From assembly GCA_024711265.1 (NCBI GenBank), contig JANJTG010000101.1:1-40128 (forward strand): 40,128 nt of DNA, read 5' to 3'. Position numbers and translations under genes: made by a program. The notes beneath the pieces are model-generated. The model was not told where the DNA came from. It worked only from the letters and a program-made list of their open reading frames with translations, and made no database searches. The first letter of the stretch is position 1. Every line of letters starts with the position of its first letter. Below, one piece after another: positions 7,567-17,400 of this stretch. Origin of the DNA: Bdellovibrio sp. Lineage in GTDB: Bacteria > Bdellovibrionota > Bdellovibrionia > Bdellovibrionales > Bdellovibrionaceae.

Positions 7567-8815
7567 ATCGAGGACAGTTGTTTGAACCTGAGTCTGCCAA
7601 CCCCCAACGCGCTTCCAGACTGTCATTGGGATTTGATGAAATATCATTGGCCAACGCCTTCAAAGAATACTCATAAAGAGAGATCTTCTTACCCGGCGCA
7701 TATTCGATGTCCGCGCACTTATCCAGATAAGGCTTCAGCTTTTTTGCTCTTTGCGCCAAGCTAAAACCGAAACCTCCTCCGGAATCCACCATCTCACTTA
7801 GCGTGGCTTTAATGCGTTTATCGCGCGAGGGTGTCGAAAACGCATCATAAGCATCACGGTCCATGCAATCACCATTGAGCTTCTTACGATAGTTATTGCC
7901 CTTGGTCACCGCTTCCACACGAGCATTTACCAGATTGCAGACATTCTGAGTCTGTCGATTCAAGTTTTCTTCTTTGCTTTCCGAACGCAAAGCCAAGCGA
8001 TTTTGCACCTCTTGAGTCCAATCAGTGATATTGCGCTGGGTGTTTCTTCCCACATTGTCAGAAGAAAAGTTTTCTGCTGGTTTCCCCATAGAAAATTGTT
8101 CCAAGGAGTAACCAGGCAACTCGTCCTTCTTCAGCGAATAATGTTCTGGAGCCATCCAAGCACGCAAACCGGTGCTTTGCTCTACAGGCATGAACACCAA
8201 GCTGGAAGTCGAAATAAGCTTTCTAACCGCTTGAGGCACTGTGGAGCCAATCAAGAAGACCGCACCGGTATCCGACACATCTTTAACCAGCTCAGCATGG
8301 CCAGGATCTTCTTGGACAGTTCCTCCAAAAATACGACGGAAAACGTTGTCTTTAGTGATACGGGGACGACTCCAAATCGCACCGGGACGAACATAGTCCC
8401 GCTGAATAGAAACTGGATAAGAATCATTGGGAAGAGACTTCGTGCTGGCCACGTCAGCCAAGAAAAGCAAAAACTTGCGAACACGCTTAAATTCGTCGGC
8501 CTCAGAGTCAAAGCGGGACATTTTATTGGTCAGCTTGGAAGACCCTCCCGTAGGATCTTTGATCACAAAAGGAAGTTTGTTTTCGTAGGCGAAAATCGCA
8601 CGTGACATATAAACTGCATCGGCACAGTCCGTGGGAATACCTTGATATTTTCCCACCATAAAAAAGTCTTCATTGAATGATTGAGAAATCCATTCTGAAT
8701 ACTTTTGTTCCCAGGCAGGACTCCACGTCTCGGAATCTTCCCAGACCGATGCTGTTGCCGACAGCGACGTCACAAAGCTCACAGCAAAAATGCACCGACG
8801 CAAAGTTTTTTTCAT
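7559..8815 (-). CDS. Exported protein, possible papain-like (NlpC/transglutaminase-like) fold
   Basis: A 418-residue protein with a signal peptide (CIFAVSFVTSLSATAS). The N-terminal region holds PTDCADAVYMSRAIFAYE with Cys64 at the head of a helix, then PGHAELVKDV with His173, then a strand-like GAVFLIG. Cys on a helix followed by His on a strand about 110 residues later is the order seen in NlpC/P60 and transglutaminase-like cysteine enzymes. This is pattern reading only. The C-terminal half is charged and not recognised. ATG 8815 is preceded by GGAGGA, a strong ribosome site. First gene of a two-gene operon. A wall- or prey-directed cysteine hydrolase is possible; a structural protein is equally open. 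Confidence 0.7.
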   Translation of the reverse strand: MKKTLRRCIFAVSFVTSLSATASVWEDSETWSPAWEQKYSEWISQSFNEDFFMVGKYQGIPTDCADAVYMSRAIFAYENKLPFVIKDPTGGSSKLTNKMSRFDSEADEFKRVRKFLLFLADVASTKSLPNDSYPVSIQRDYVRPGAIWSRPRITKDNVFRRIFGGTVQEDPGHAELVKDVSDTGAVFLIGSTVPQAVRKLISTSSLVFMPVEQSTGLRAWMAPEHYSLKKDELPGYSLEQFSMGKPAENFSSDNVGRNTQRNITDWTQEVQNRLALRSESKEENLNRQTQNVCNLVNARVEAVTKGNNYRKKLNGDCMDRDAYDAFSTPSRDKRIKATLSEMVDSGGGFGFSLAQRAKKLKPYLDKCADIEYAPGKKISLYEYSLKALANDISSNPNDSLEARWGLADSGSNNCPRYE

Positions 8816-8944
8816 GGATCCTCCAAAAAGGGTTCACCTGAAGCTAAGCAGGAACAGTGCCACCCCTTGAAAGGATTTCTGGCAATAGGTTAGAGCCGTG
8901 AGGCCTCTGTCCACCGTGGCCTTGTAGAAAAGACAAAGCGGTGT

Positions 8945-10171
8945 TTAAGGATTGGGCGAACGCCATGGGAAAAGTCGCAGCTCTGAAATCTCAGAGATTC
9001 CCTCAAAAGCCATAAAAAGGCGCTCGACTCCCATCGCGATGCCGCCACTGGGAGGCATCCCCGCTTCAAGACAAATAAAAAACTCTTCATCCAGCGTGAT
9101 GGCTTCTTTACCAAGTTCGATTTTCTTTTGCAGATCCTCTGCCGAACGCAGCCTCTGAAGAGAGGGATCATTCAATTCATGAAAGGCATTGGCAAGTTCA
9201 AGCCCCTTCCAGTACGCCTCAAACCGATCGCCCCATCCATCGTCCGTCAGACGCGCCAAGGCGGCCTGATAGGGAGGATATTTTTCGACAAAAACCAGCT
9301 CATCCTGAGGCAACTGCGATTCGATCTTTTCCATGAAGATCAAAAAGAAAAGATCATCGATACTTTCAGCACTGCGCACGTCGACACCCAGCTTATGGGC
9401 TAATGCCTTTAGCTCTTCTTGAGTGGTCGTTGGAAGAAAATCAAAATCACAGTGAATTTTAAAAAGCTCGGCCACACTGAAGCTTTGCACTCTGGATGGG
9501 CCCGGTAAACCCAAAGTTCGAGCCAAATGATTTATTAAATTCTGCACATCTTGCTTGATGCTGGTCAGATTTTCATAAGCGCGATACCACTCCAACATCA
9601 AAAACTCAGGCTGATGCCTTTCGGTAACCTCACCGTTCCGATAGCAAGGGGCAATCTCAAAGATTTTTTCTGCCCCTAAGGACAGAGCTTTTTTTAAATG
9701 CAATTCCGGGCTGGTCGGTAAAAAAAGTTTTTCCTTATTCGAGCCCACCTTCAATTGAGTCGCAAAAACATCCAGGCTGGGCTCAGTGCCGGGACACTTC
9801 ACCAGGGAAGGGGTCCGCAGTTCTATAAAACCCTGTTGCTGAAAAAAGTTTCGCACGGTTTGAAGATAAAGCGCCCACTTCTCAAAAAGATCTTTCTGAA
9901 AATGCCGAGGAGGCAAGGTTTGTTTTTGCGGAGCCAACAAGCAGATCTCCGATGCCGACACAACGGCCACCAGATCCCCTTCCTGCAAAAACTCAGAATA
10001 AGGGGGGCTTTTTTCAAAATGAATTTTATGAATTTTTTGATCGCGAAGAAGAGTCAGATCTAAAGAATCCGCCTCTTTTTGGATTCGATAAATGCGCCCC
10101 GCCGCCAAAGAGGACGATGGCATTGCGGGATAGGGTTTCCAAATGTGATTTAGATATTCGTTTCGTGTCAA
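8945..10171 (-). CDS. epmA: EpmA-like lysine ligase for elongation factor P, with extra N-terminal domain
   Basis: The 408-residue protein is a class II aminoacyl-tRNA-synthetase catalytic domain of the EpmA (GenX/PoxA/YjeA) type. That enzyme attaches (R)-beta-lysine or lysine to a lysine of EF-P. Motif 2 is CYRNGEVTERHQPEFLMLEW, followed by the EpmA-like GLELANAFHEL, and motif 3 is GGIAMGVERLFMAFEG. Canonical EpmA is about 325 residues with no anticodon domain. This one has about 80 extra N-terminal residues (AGRIYRI...DLTLLRD...EGDLVAVV) that read like a short OB fold. The start is uncertain: the ORF start is TTG, and ATG 10123 is an alternative that keeps the OB-like part. A truncated lysyl-tRNA synthetase paralogue is the alternative. 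Confidence 0.85.
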   Translation of the reverse strand: MTRNEYLNHIWKPYPAMPSSSLAAGRIYRIQKEADSLDLTLLRDQKIHKIHFEKSPPYSEFLQEGDLVAVVSASEICLLAPQKQTLPPRHFQKDLFEKWALYLQTVRNFFQQQGFIELRTPSLVKCPGTEPSLDVFATQLKVGSNKEKLFLPTSPELHLKKALSLGAEKIFEIAPCYRNGEVTERHQPEFLMLEWYRAYENLTSIKQDVQNLINHLARTLGLPGPSRVQSFSVAELFKIHCDFDFLPTTTQEELKALAHKLGVDVRSAESIDDLFFLIFMEKIESQLPQDELVFVEKYPPYQAALARLTDDGWGDRFEAYWKGLELANAFHELNDPSLQRLRSAEDLQKKIELGKEAITLDEEFFICLEAGMPPSGGIAMGVERLFMAFEGISEISELRLFPWRSPNP

Positions 10172-10183
10172 AGCTCTGCCACT

Positions 10184-10423
10184 TTAGCGGCAAAGCCCCT
10201 GATCACGCAAGTTTTCAAGTTGAGAGAGGATGGAATCCATGTCGTTAGCGCCAAAAACCACCTCATCGTTAACATAAATGCGATGTTTCACCCAATAACC
10301 TTGATAGATGCCTTCGCTGGCCAAAGCGCACGCGGGAAGAGCGGGGACAGCAGCCTGAGCGGCCCCTAAGTGAGTTAGCAGTGCAATAAACATTGTTGTG
10401 ATTAAAGCCAAAATGATTCTCAT
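10184..10423 (-). CDS. Small secreted protein of unknown function
   Basis: A 79-residue product with a signal peptide (LALITTMFIALLTHLGAAQAA), leaving a mature peptide of about 55 residues with two cysteines. One is near the start (PACALAS) and one is at the penultimate residue (GLCR), so a single disulphide is possible. ATG 10423 has AGGCGGG upstream. It lies 12 bases before the EpmA-like gene on the same strand and may be co-transcribed. No family is recognised. Confidence 0.65.
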   Translation of the reverse strand: MRIILALITTMFIALLTHLGAAQAAVPALPACALASEGIYQGYWVKHRIYVNDEVVFGANDMDSILSQLENLRDQGLCR

Positions 10424-10634
10424 AATTCCCGCCTTTTTTGAACTGGGTCTTTATGACACCAGCCACCTCCTGCCTTCCCAATAAAGCAAAGGCCTTGCCA
10501 AGATTTTTTGCCACTACCTCACTGACAAAAATCGTCGGGTATTACTGGACGCGACTTTGGATATTTGGACGTTTCCGAGTTGTTTTTTGCAGTCGCATCC
10601 TTTAATTGAAAGGAATCCCCGAAAGGAATCTACT

Positions 10635-12059
10635 ATGTTTGATTTGCAACACTCTCTTCGTTCGTTAAAGAACCAGGCCGACTGGGTCAGTTTACGTCAC
10701 GTCGCAGAAAAAACTACATTCCGCACGATTCGCGATGAAAAGGCGGATCGCAACAGCATTTCTTTTGATCAAGGGGTCATGGTCGAGGTTTTGATCGAGG
10801 GTCATTTTGGTTTTGCGGGAACCAGCGACCTCAGTTCCTCGGGAATTCAAAGAGCCTTTGCCAAAGCGGTTTCCATGGCCAAGTCGGCGGCCGCTCATAA
10901 GGTTCATGAATTTTCCCTGGAACATCGCCCGTTGGCGCAGGGATCCTATCGTTCTCCGGTGGTTCAGCCTCTGGATTCTTTTTCCGCCAAAGAAATCACC
11001 GATATTTTCATCGATGCCACCAAGGCCATGAAGATCTCTGACAAAATCTTAAGCCGCTCGGCCTCCACGATGATCGTTGAAACCTCTTTTCACTCGATCA
11101 GTTCTTCGGGGTCTGAAGTCGACCAACATTTCTCTATCGTCAGCACAGATTTTTCCACCACGGCGGGTGCTGGCAGCGAAACCCAAACACGGTCTGACAG
11201 CGGGGGACTAGCTCGGTGTCTGCAAATCGGCGCTGAGGTTTTTAACCGCGCAAGCATCTTAGAACGCTGCCAGCGTATTGCTGAAGAAGCTTTGGAGCTT
11301 GTCTCGGCAGAGAACTGTCCTGACGCAACTATGGATCTTTTACTCGCACCAGATCAGATGACTTTGCAAGTTCATGAATCCATCGGGCACCCTCTGGAGT
11401 ATGATCGCATTTTAGGAGACGAACGAAACTATGCTGGCTGGAGTTTCGTAAAGCCCGATGATTTTGGTAAACTTCAATATGGCTCTTCTTTGATGAATGT
11501 CACTTTTGATCCAACAATTCCCGATGCCTTGGCGTCCTATGCTTTTGATGATTCCGGCCATCAAGCAACCAAAGAGTTTCTGATTCAGAACGGCCTCTTG
11601 TTAAGAGGCCTTGGCGGCCTCGAGTCGCAATCGCGCTTAGAGCTTCCTGGTGTTGCCAACTTCCGCTCCGCCTCTTGGAATCGCGCACCGATTGATCGCA
11701 TGGCGAACATCAATCTTGAACCTGGAACCTCAAAACTGGAAGATATGATTTCTTCCGTCGAACGAGGTGTCTTCATGATGGCCAATAAGTCTTGGTCCAT
11801 TGATGACTACCGCAATAAATTTCAATTCGGTTGTGAGTACGCAAAACTTATTGAAAACGGCAAACTGACTAAAACACTTAAAAATCCCAACTACCGCGGC
11901 ACCACCGTGAAGTTCTGGAACAGTCTGAAAGCTGTCAGTGAAAACCGCGAAACCTACGGCTCCCCTTACTGTGGGAAAGGCGAACCCAACCAAGTGATTC
12001 GCGTGGGACACACAACACCTTACTGCCTGTTTGCGAACGTAGAAGTTTTTGGCGCATAA
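10635..12059 (+). CDS. tldD: TldD metalloprotease subunit
   Basis: Catalytic subunit of the TldD/TldE heterodimeric protease, which degrades unfolded peptides and in some bacteria trims modified peptides. The zinc motif HExxxH is present as HESIGH at residues 247-252, in the family context TLQVHESIGHPLEYDRILG. The product is 474 residues, normal for TldD. The ORF track begins at 10557, but ATG 10635 has GAAAGGAATC just upstream and matches the family N-terminus. The tldE partner follows 15 bases later. Cytoplasmic. Confidence 0.93.
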   Translation: MFDLQHSLRSLKNQADWVSLRHVAEKTTFRTIRDEKADRNSISFDQGVMVEVLIEGHFGFAGTSDLSSSGIQRAFAKAVSMAKSAAAHKVHEFSLEHRPLAQGSYRSPVVQPLDSFSAKEITDIFIDATKAMKISDKILSRSASTMIVETSFHSISSSGSEVDQHFSIVSTDFSTTAGAGSETQTRSDSGGLARCLQIGAEVFNRASILERCQRIAEEALELVSAENCPDATMDLLLAPDQMTLQVHESIGHPLEYDRILGDERNYAGWSFVKPDDFGKLQYGSSLMNVTFDPTIPDALASYAFDDSGHQATKEFLIQNGLLLRGLGGLESQSRLELPGVANFRSASWNRAPIDRMANINLEPGTSKLEDMISSVERGVFMMANKSWSIDDYRNKFQFGCEYAKLIENGKLTKTLKNPNYRGTTVKFWNSLKAVSENRETYGSPYCGKGEPNQVIRVGHTTPYCLFANVEVFGA

Positions 12060-12074
12060 GCCCCCGGAGATTTT

Positions 12075-13412
12075 ATGAGTTTTACTGAAAATATGAAACA
12101 GTCCTTCAATCAAGTTGCCGACCATCTTTTGGGACAACTCAAAAACGGCGAACAAGCCAATGTGAATCTGAATGCGGAAGAGTCTCTTTTCGTGCGTTTT
12201 AATGGTAACAAGGTTCGCCAAAACACCCATGTCGAACAACGCACTTTGGGATTGCTTTTACAAAAAGATGGGAAGACAGCCCACGTCAGTTTTTCAATCA
12301 CGGGACAAGCCGAGGAAGATAAAAAACGCGCTGACTTCTGGCTTTCTCAAGCACGCAAAGAGTGTGATCTTCTGCCCGAAGATCCCTATCAGGTCCCAAT
12401 AAAAAATAATGGCACCAGTGACAGCACCTTCAAAGGAGCCCTTCTGCCTGACGACCAAGTGATCTCCGCCATCACAAACCCCGCGCAGGGAACGGATCTT
12501 GCGGGTCTTTACTGCGGGGGTCCGTTGATCTCTGCCAATAAGAACTCGCAAGGACAAAGTCACTGGTTTGCCACAGAGAATTTCTTTATGGACTACTCGC
12601 TTTATCATGGCGAAAAAGCGGTCAAATCCGTCTATGCCGGAACAGCGTGGAATCAAAAAGACTTCGACGCCAATCTGGCACTCAGTAAAAATCAACTCAA
12701 TCTGATGGATCGCCCGAAAGTGACTCTGAAACCCGGCGCCTACCGCACCTACCTTGCCCCGGGGGCCGTGGCCGAAATGGCTTCGATGCTTTCTTGGGGG
12801 GCGTTGAGTTTCAATGCCTACAAACAAGGAGGCAGCGCTTTACAGAAATTGGCGGAAAAAGAAAAGTCTCTTTCAAAACTGCTTTCTCTTCGTGAAAACT
12901 ACGGCCTGGGGTTGACTCACCGATTCAACTCCTTAGGGGAACTGGCCGACGACACCCTGGAGCTGATCTCTGCAGGAGAACTCAAGAATTTCATGACCAG
13001 CAGTCGATCCGCCAAAGAGTATGGAGTTCAAGGAAATGCTGCGGACTCTTATGAAGCGCCTCGCTCTTTGGAGATCCTCCCTGGAGGCCTCAAGGAACAA
13101 GATATTCTTAAAGAACTGGGCACGGGCCTTTATCTTTCCAATCTTCACTACTTGAACTGGTCCGATCGCTTGAACGCCCGCATTACGGGAATGACCCGCT
13201 ATGCCTGCTTTTGGGTGGAAAACGGCGAGATTATCGCTCCCATCGCGGATTTACGTTTTGACGAGAGCCTTTATGACTGTTGGGGGCCGAATCTTTTGGC
13301 CGTCACTGAATTCCAAGCCGTGGATCCCATGGTTTCCACCTATGAAAGCCGCTCTTTCGGTGGAAAAAAGGTCCCCGGTATGTTAATCAAGGACTTCAAA
13401 TTCACTCTGTAG
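12075..13412 (+). CDS. tldE: TldE/PmbA protease subunit
   Basis: The 445-residue partner of TldD. It shares the fold but lacks the zinc HExxxH motif, as expected for TldE/PmbA. Family landmarks include the N-terminal QTHVEQRTLGLLLQKDGK-like region, GTAWNQKDF, the central TYLAPGAVAEMASMLSWGALS and the C-terminal RYACFWVENGEIIAPIADLRF. Start ATG 12075 has CCCGGAGA upstream. It forms an operon with tldD and probably with the small DUF4286-like gene that begins 7 bases after its stop. Confidence 0.9.
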   Translation: MSFTENMKQSFNQVADHLLGQLKNGEQANVNLNAEESLFVRFNGNKVRQNTHVEQRTLGLLLQKDGKTAHVSFSITGQAEEDKKRADFWLSQARKECDLLPEDPYQVPIKNNGTSDSTFKGALLPDDQVISAITNPAQGTDLAGLYCGGPLISANKNSQGQSHWFATENFFMDYSLYHGEKAVKSVYAGTAWNQKDFDANLALSKNQLNLMDRPKVTLKPGAYRTYLAPGAVAEMASMLSWGALSFNAYKQGGSALQKLAEKEKSLSKLLSLRENYGLGLTHRFNSLGELADDTLELISAGELKNFMTSSRSAKEYGVQGNAADSYEAPRSLEILPGGLKEQDILKELGTGLYLSNLHYLNWSDRLNARITGMTRYACFWVENGEIIAPIADLRFDESLYDCWGPNLLAVTEFQAVDPMVSTYESRSFGGKKVPGMLIKDFKFTL

Positions 13413-13419
13413 GGGTATC

Positions 13420-13743
13420 ATGGTTACTTATATCGTCCACCTGATGGTTCGACACGAAGTTTATGCTGAGTACGTTGACTGGCTCAAAAGCGAACACATT
13501 CCCGAGATGCTGACTCTGCCGGGCTTCCTTGCTGCAGAAATGTGCCTGCGTAAAGGAGGCAGCATGGAGGCCTCGAGTAAAGACGTTAAAATCATTTATA
13601 AGTTGAAAGATGAAGAGCATATGAAGCTCTATATGACTGAGTACGCGATGAAACTTCGCGAGAAGGGGCTTGAGAAGTTCCCGGGTCAATTTTCCGCTCA
13701 GCGTGAAGTTTGGTTAGAAACTATTAATTTTGAGTCAAAATAA
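13420..13743 (+). CDS. DUF4286-like small protein
   Basis: A 107-residue cytoplasmic protein. The pattern MVTYIVHLMVRHEVYAEYVDWLKSEHIPEML plus LPGFLAAEM fits DUF4286, small alpha/beta-barrel-like proteins of unknown function related to the dimeric ferredoxin-like monooxygenase fold. It follows tldE by 7 bases with the start context TAGGGGTATCATG, so it is probably translated from the same message. No catalytic residues are evident. Confidence 0.75.
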   Translation: MVTYIVHLMVRHEVYAEYVDWLKSEHIPEMLTLPGFLAAEMCLRKGGSMEASSKDVKIIYKLKDEEHMKLYMTEYAMKLREKGLEKFPGQFSAQREVWLETINFESK

Positions 13744-13808
13744 GTCGGGGGGCTTTCATTTCAGCCCTTCGAGGTGTATGTTAGGTTCGGTAAACAAAGG
13801 AGACTCTT

Positions 13809-14282
13809 GTGGCGACACCCGCATTTCAAAAAATCTTGGAAAATCTGTCTGAAACAAAAGGCGTTCAAAACCTTCTTGAAAATTTCCAAAAGCTCAATGA
13901 CGAGATTAAAAAGAAAGAGTCTGAACTGAAAAATCGTTTCGACAAACAAAAAGACCAAAAGATCGAATTGGCTTGGAAGAAATATCAAGAGATCGTGAAG
14001 GTTCTGGGCACTTCTGAGGCGAAACTTGAAAAAGAAGTGAACAGCACAATCGCTAAAATCAAAAAGTCTGCAGATAGCTTGGAAAAGAATATCGCCGCTT
14101 ACAAAAAGAAAGCCATCGCACAAAAAACCAAACTTGAAAAAACTCTTTTCAAGAAGACGACAAAAAAAGCGACTGTAAAAAAGGCCGTTATAAAGTCAAA
14201 ACCGACGGCAACCACAAAGAAAGCCGCGACAAAAAAGACCGTCGCTCGCAAAGCCCCCAAGAAGGCTACGAAAAAGGCTTAG
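13809..14282 (+). CDS. Coiled-coil protein with histone H1-like Lys/Ala tail
   Basis: A 157-residue protein starting with GTG, preceded by AAGGAGA. Residues 1 to about 110 are almost wholly helical and charged, with long heptad-like runs (FQKLNDEIKKKESELKNRF). From about 115 to the end the chain is nearly all Lys, Ala and Thr in repeats such as TKKAATKKTVARKAPKKATK, the composition of eukaryotic histone H1 tails and of bacterial AlgP- or Hc-type DNA-compacting proteins. A role in nucleoid compaction is likely but inferred. It is closed by a strong terminator 36 bases downstream. Possibly dimeric through the coiled coil. Confidence 0.82.
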   Translation: MATPAFQKILENLSETKGVQNLLENFQKLNDEIKKKESELKNRFDKQKDQKIELAWKKYQEIVKVLGTSEAKLEKEVNSTIAKIKKSADSLEKNIAAYKKKAIAQKTKLEKTLFKKTTKKATVKKAVIKSKPTATTKKAATKKTVARKAPKKATKKA

Positions 14283-14318
14283 TTCCGAAATATCGATGAC
14301 CTACTTTTGAAACTCCCG

Positions 14319-14357
14319 AAGCCCACTATTCCGCGAATTGTGGGCTTATTATTTTTT
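14319..14357 (+). terminator. Rho-independent terminator after the histone-tailed gene
   Basis: An 8-base stem (AAGCCCAC / GTGGGCTT) is extended by an inner ATTC / GAAT stem with a CGC loop across a single T-T mismatch. A run of six T follows at 14352-14357. It ends the forward unit and separates it from the reverse-strand NHL lipoprotein gene, which stops at 14401. Confidence 0.88.
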
Positions 14358-14400
14358 AAAAATTATCGTTTGATTCGACGAAGACTAAAAAGATCTTCCC

Positions 14401-17400
14401 TTATTGTATCTTCCTCACCAACGTTCCATTGCCGTCGATTACAAAGAAGCCCATTGGGCTATAGACCACGGAAAGAGGTTGAGAAAAGCGCGCCTGAGCG
14501 ACAGGAGCATCCGTTGAGGCAGATTCGAAAGAATTGCCCACGTAACTAGAAATGGTGGCGTCCGCCAAATTAACCCGTCTTAGAACATTCGCTTCATCAA
14601 CAATATACAAATACTTTCCATCATGGGTCACGTGAGTTGGATGCGCCAGGCGCGCCTCCGTAGAATTACCATCAGCATAATCACTTTGCCCTGCGACCCC
14701 CAAGACCGTCGCCACCGTGACACCGGTCTTTTTAAATTCAATCTTACGAAGTAAAGAATTAGCCCGTTCCACCACATAAAGATCACTTCCGAGGTACGTG
14801 ATCCCCGAGGGCTGATCGAAGGTGGCAAGACTTGCAGCTCCGTCCACAGAACCATAGGCTCCAGCGACTCCGGCCAAAGTTGTCGTTTGGTGACTGGTCA
14901 AATCGATCGCTCGGATCACGTGATTCATAGTATCTGTGATATAAAGACTTTTGCCATCCGTCGTGATGCGAGATGGATCATTAAAACGGACGACACTACC
15001 AGTACCGTCCTGATAACCACTGGTTCCAGAGTTTCCGGCAATAGTGCTCACCTCTCCGCTCTCCAGATTCAACCTTCTTACGCAATTTCCAGGAGCAGAT
15101 TCGACAACATAAAGATAAGGAGCAACATAAAGAACACCCGTTGGATTTCTAAATCTCGCAGACAAAGCCGAACCATCCGCACTGCCATGTTCATCTAGGG
15201 CCCCAGCTACAATCGTCTTTACTCCGGTTGAAGAAATTTTCCAGATCACTCCAGAAACTCCACCACTGACATACTGATCTGTTCCCACGACGGCGACATC
15301 AACAAAGCGGTTTGACTGCCAAACCGTCGTTCCATTTTTATTGCCCATCATCCGCGTAGTTCCGGCGACAGTCGAAGCGGTCTCCGAAGTCAGATCCAGT
15401 TTTCGAATCAAAGAATTCCCGGTATCAGAAACATATAAAACTCCCCCCTCAAAGAGGATCTGTGATGGAGAGTTAAAGGTTGCCACTGCGAAACTTCCAT
15501 TACTATTCCCTTCCGCACTTCCCGCCAAAGTAGTGACAACTCCGGAGTTGCCTAAATCCACCTTACGAATACGATGATTTGCGGAGTCCACCACGTAAAG
15601 TATAGAGGTTCCGTCAGAGGTGATCCCAAGTGGTGTATTAAAGCGTGCCGAAGCTCCCGTACCGTCATCGGACTCAGCTGATCCACTTTGACCGTCAACT
15701 CCAGCCACAGTGGTGACATTGCCTGAAATATCAATTTTCCGAATAGTGTGCGAAGTGGAATCCGTCACATAAAAGCCTTGATGAGCCCCCGTTGCAATAT
15801 ATGTAATTCCAGCGGGCGCCTTAAATCGCCCCGTCGAAGAGTCACCATCTGCATGACCCCACGTACTGCCCACAAATGTCGAAACCTCGGGCGCTCCGCC
15901 GACCAAGGGAGTTGCGATATCCGAGAAAGTCACTTTTCTAATTCGCGAGTTTGCAGCATCGGCAATATAGATGCTACTTCCTACGACCACAAGACCTCGA
16001 GGACCATTGAACTTGGCACCGCTTCCTGCCGCCGCCTGATTAAGAGAGCCCGCACTGCCAGCAACACCCGCAAGCAAAGTGGCCGTTCCCGCATCGTCAA
16101 TGTATCGTAAAGTATGAGCGTGGGCATCGACCGCAAACCACCCCCCAGCACCTCGCGCTAGGGCATCCACTTTTCGGTATTCGGCGGTATTAAGATCGCC
16201 ATCAAGCGTCCCATAAGCACCCACCTTTCCCGATAGAGAAGTCAGAAGATTGGTGGATAAGTCAATCTCCTTAATCTGAGTGAAGGATTCGTTAAATACT
16301 GCCAGCTTCGTACCGTTGATCCCAAGGCCTGTTGGGTTGCTCAACGTTGCTACGCTCCCCCAGTAGTCTTGAAGAATTGTCGAACTTGGTGCTAGCACGG
16401 TCACACCACTTCCAGTTCCAGTATCAATCCTGGTCAAGCGTGGAGACTGATCGCTTACATAGAGATCCGAACCATTGGCCATCAACCAACGAGGCGTACG
16501 GAACATCAGAGTAAGATCACTTCCATCCGCATGCCCATCGACACCTAACGAACCATAAACCGTTGTCACCACCGGATTTAACACATCTGTGATATCGATC
16601 TTCCTGATCACACTCGACAGACTGTCCGAGACATAGAGAGAGGTTCCGACCAAGGTTAATGAAAATGGTTGATTGAAGGTGCTTACAGCACCAAGACCAT
16701 CTCGACTTCCATAGCTAATGTGCGAACCAGCAAGCGTGGTAACTGTATATGGAGAAGCCGCCAAAACTCTTCGGATCTTTCTGTTTCCGGTGTCAGCAAC
16801 GAAAAGATTTCCGCTGCCATCTGCAACGATGTCGGTGGGACTATTAAATCTTGCTGAAGTTCCCGCCCCATCGTTAGCCCCTCTCAGCTCCGTAGAGCCA
16901 GCAATACTTGTAACAGTAGTGCCGGAAACTTTCCTAATCACAAAGTTCTCAGAGTCTACCACGTAGTAATTGGCCCCCGACTTCGCAATTCCTTTGGGCG
17001 AACTAAAATAGTTCGGATCAGAGGCAGAGCCACTGATGCCACAAGTCCCAACGAGTGTGCTTACTTCAGCCGTCAGAACATGAACCTTGCGTACGCAATG
17101 GTTATTTGTATCGACGACAATAAGATATCCCGAGTCCAGCAACATTCCGCCAATTTCATCGCTGAATCTGGCCTTATCACCAAAGTCATTATGATTCCCT
17201 GAAACATGGGGGCTCCCTGCTAAAAGAGAAATACTAGGAGCAGCCGGATTGGACATATTCATCTTATAGATTGCAGATCCTGCAGGAATATAAAGAAGCG
17301 TTCCATCCTGGACGGGTCGTCCCATGCGAGAAAGCACCCCGGAAGCACCCGCTTTAATCATCTGTGACGGATTTTCAACTCCAGAAATACGTTCGACATT

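Noticed and set aside
8003-8605. 200-residue forward ORF
   Set aside because: Antisense to the exported protein at 7559-8815, which has a signal peptide and a strong ribosome site. The translation is rich in His, Arg and Ser with no domain pattern.
11730-12827. Reverse ORFs of 169 and 177 residues
   Set aside because: Shadows of tldD and tldE; His/Phe/Gly-rich translations without recognisable features.
13744-13808. GGGCT...AGCCC as a terminator after the DUF4286-like gene
   Set aside because: Only five base pairs and no T-tract; likely chance.
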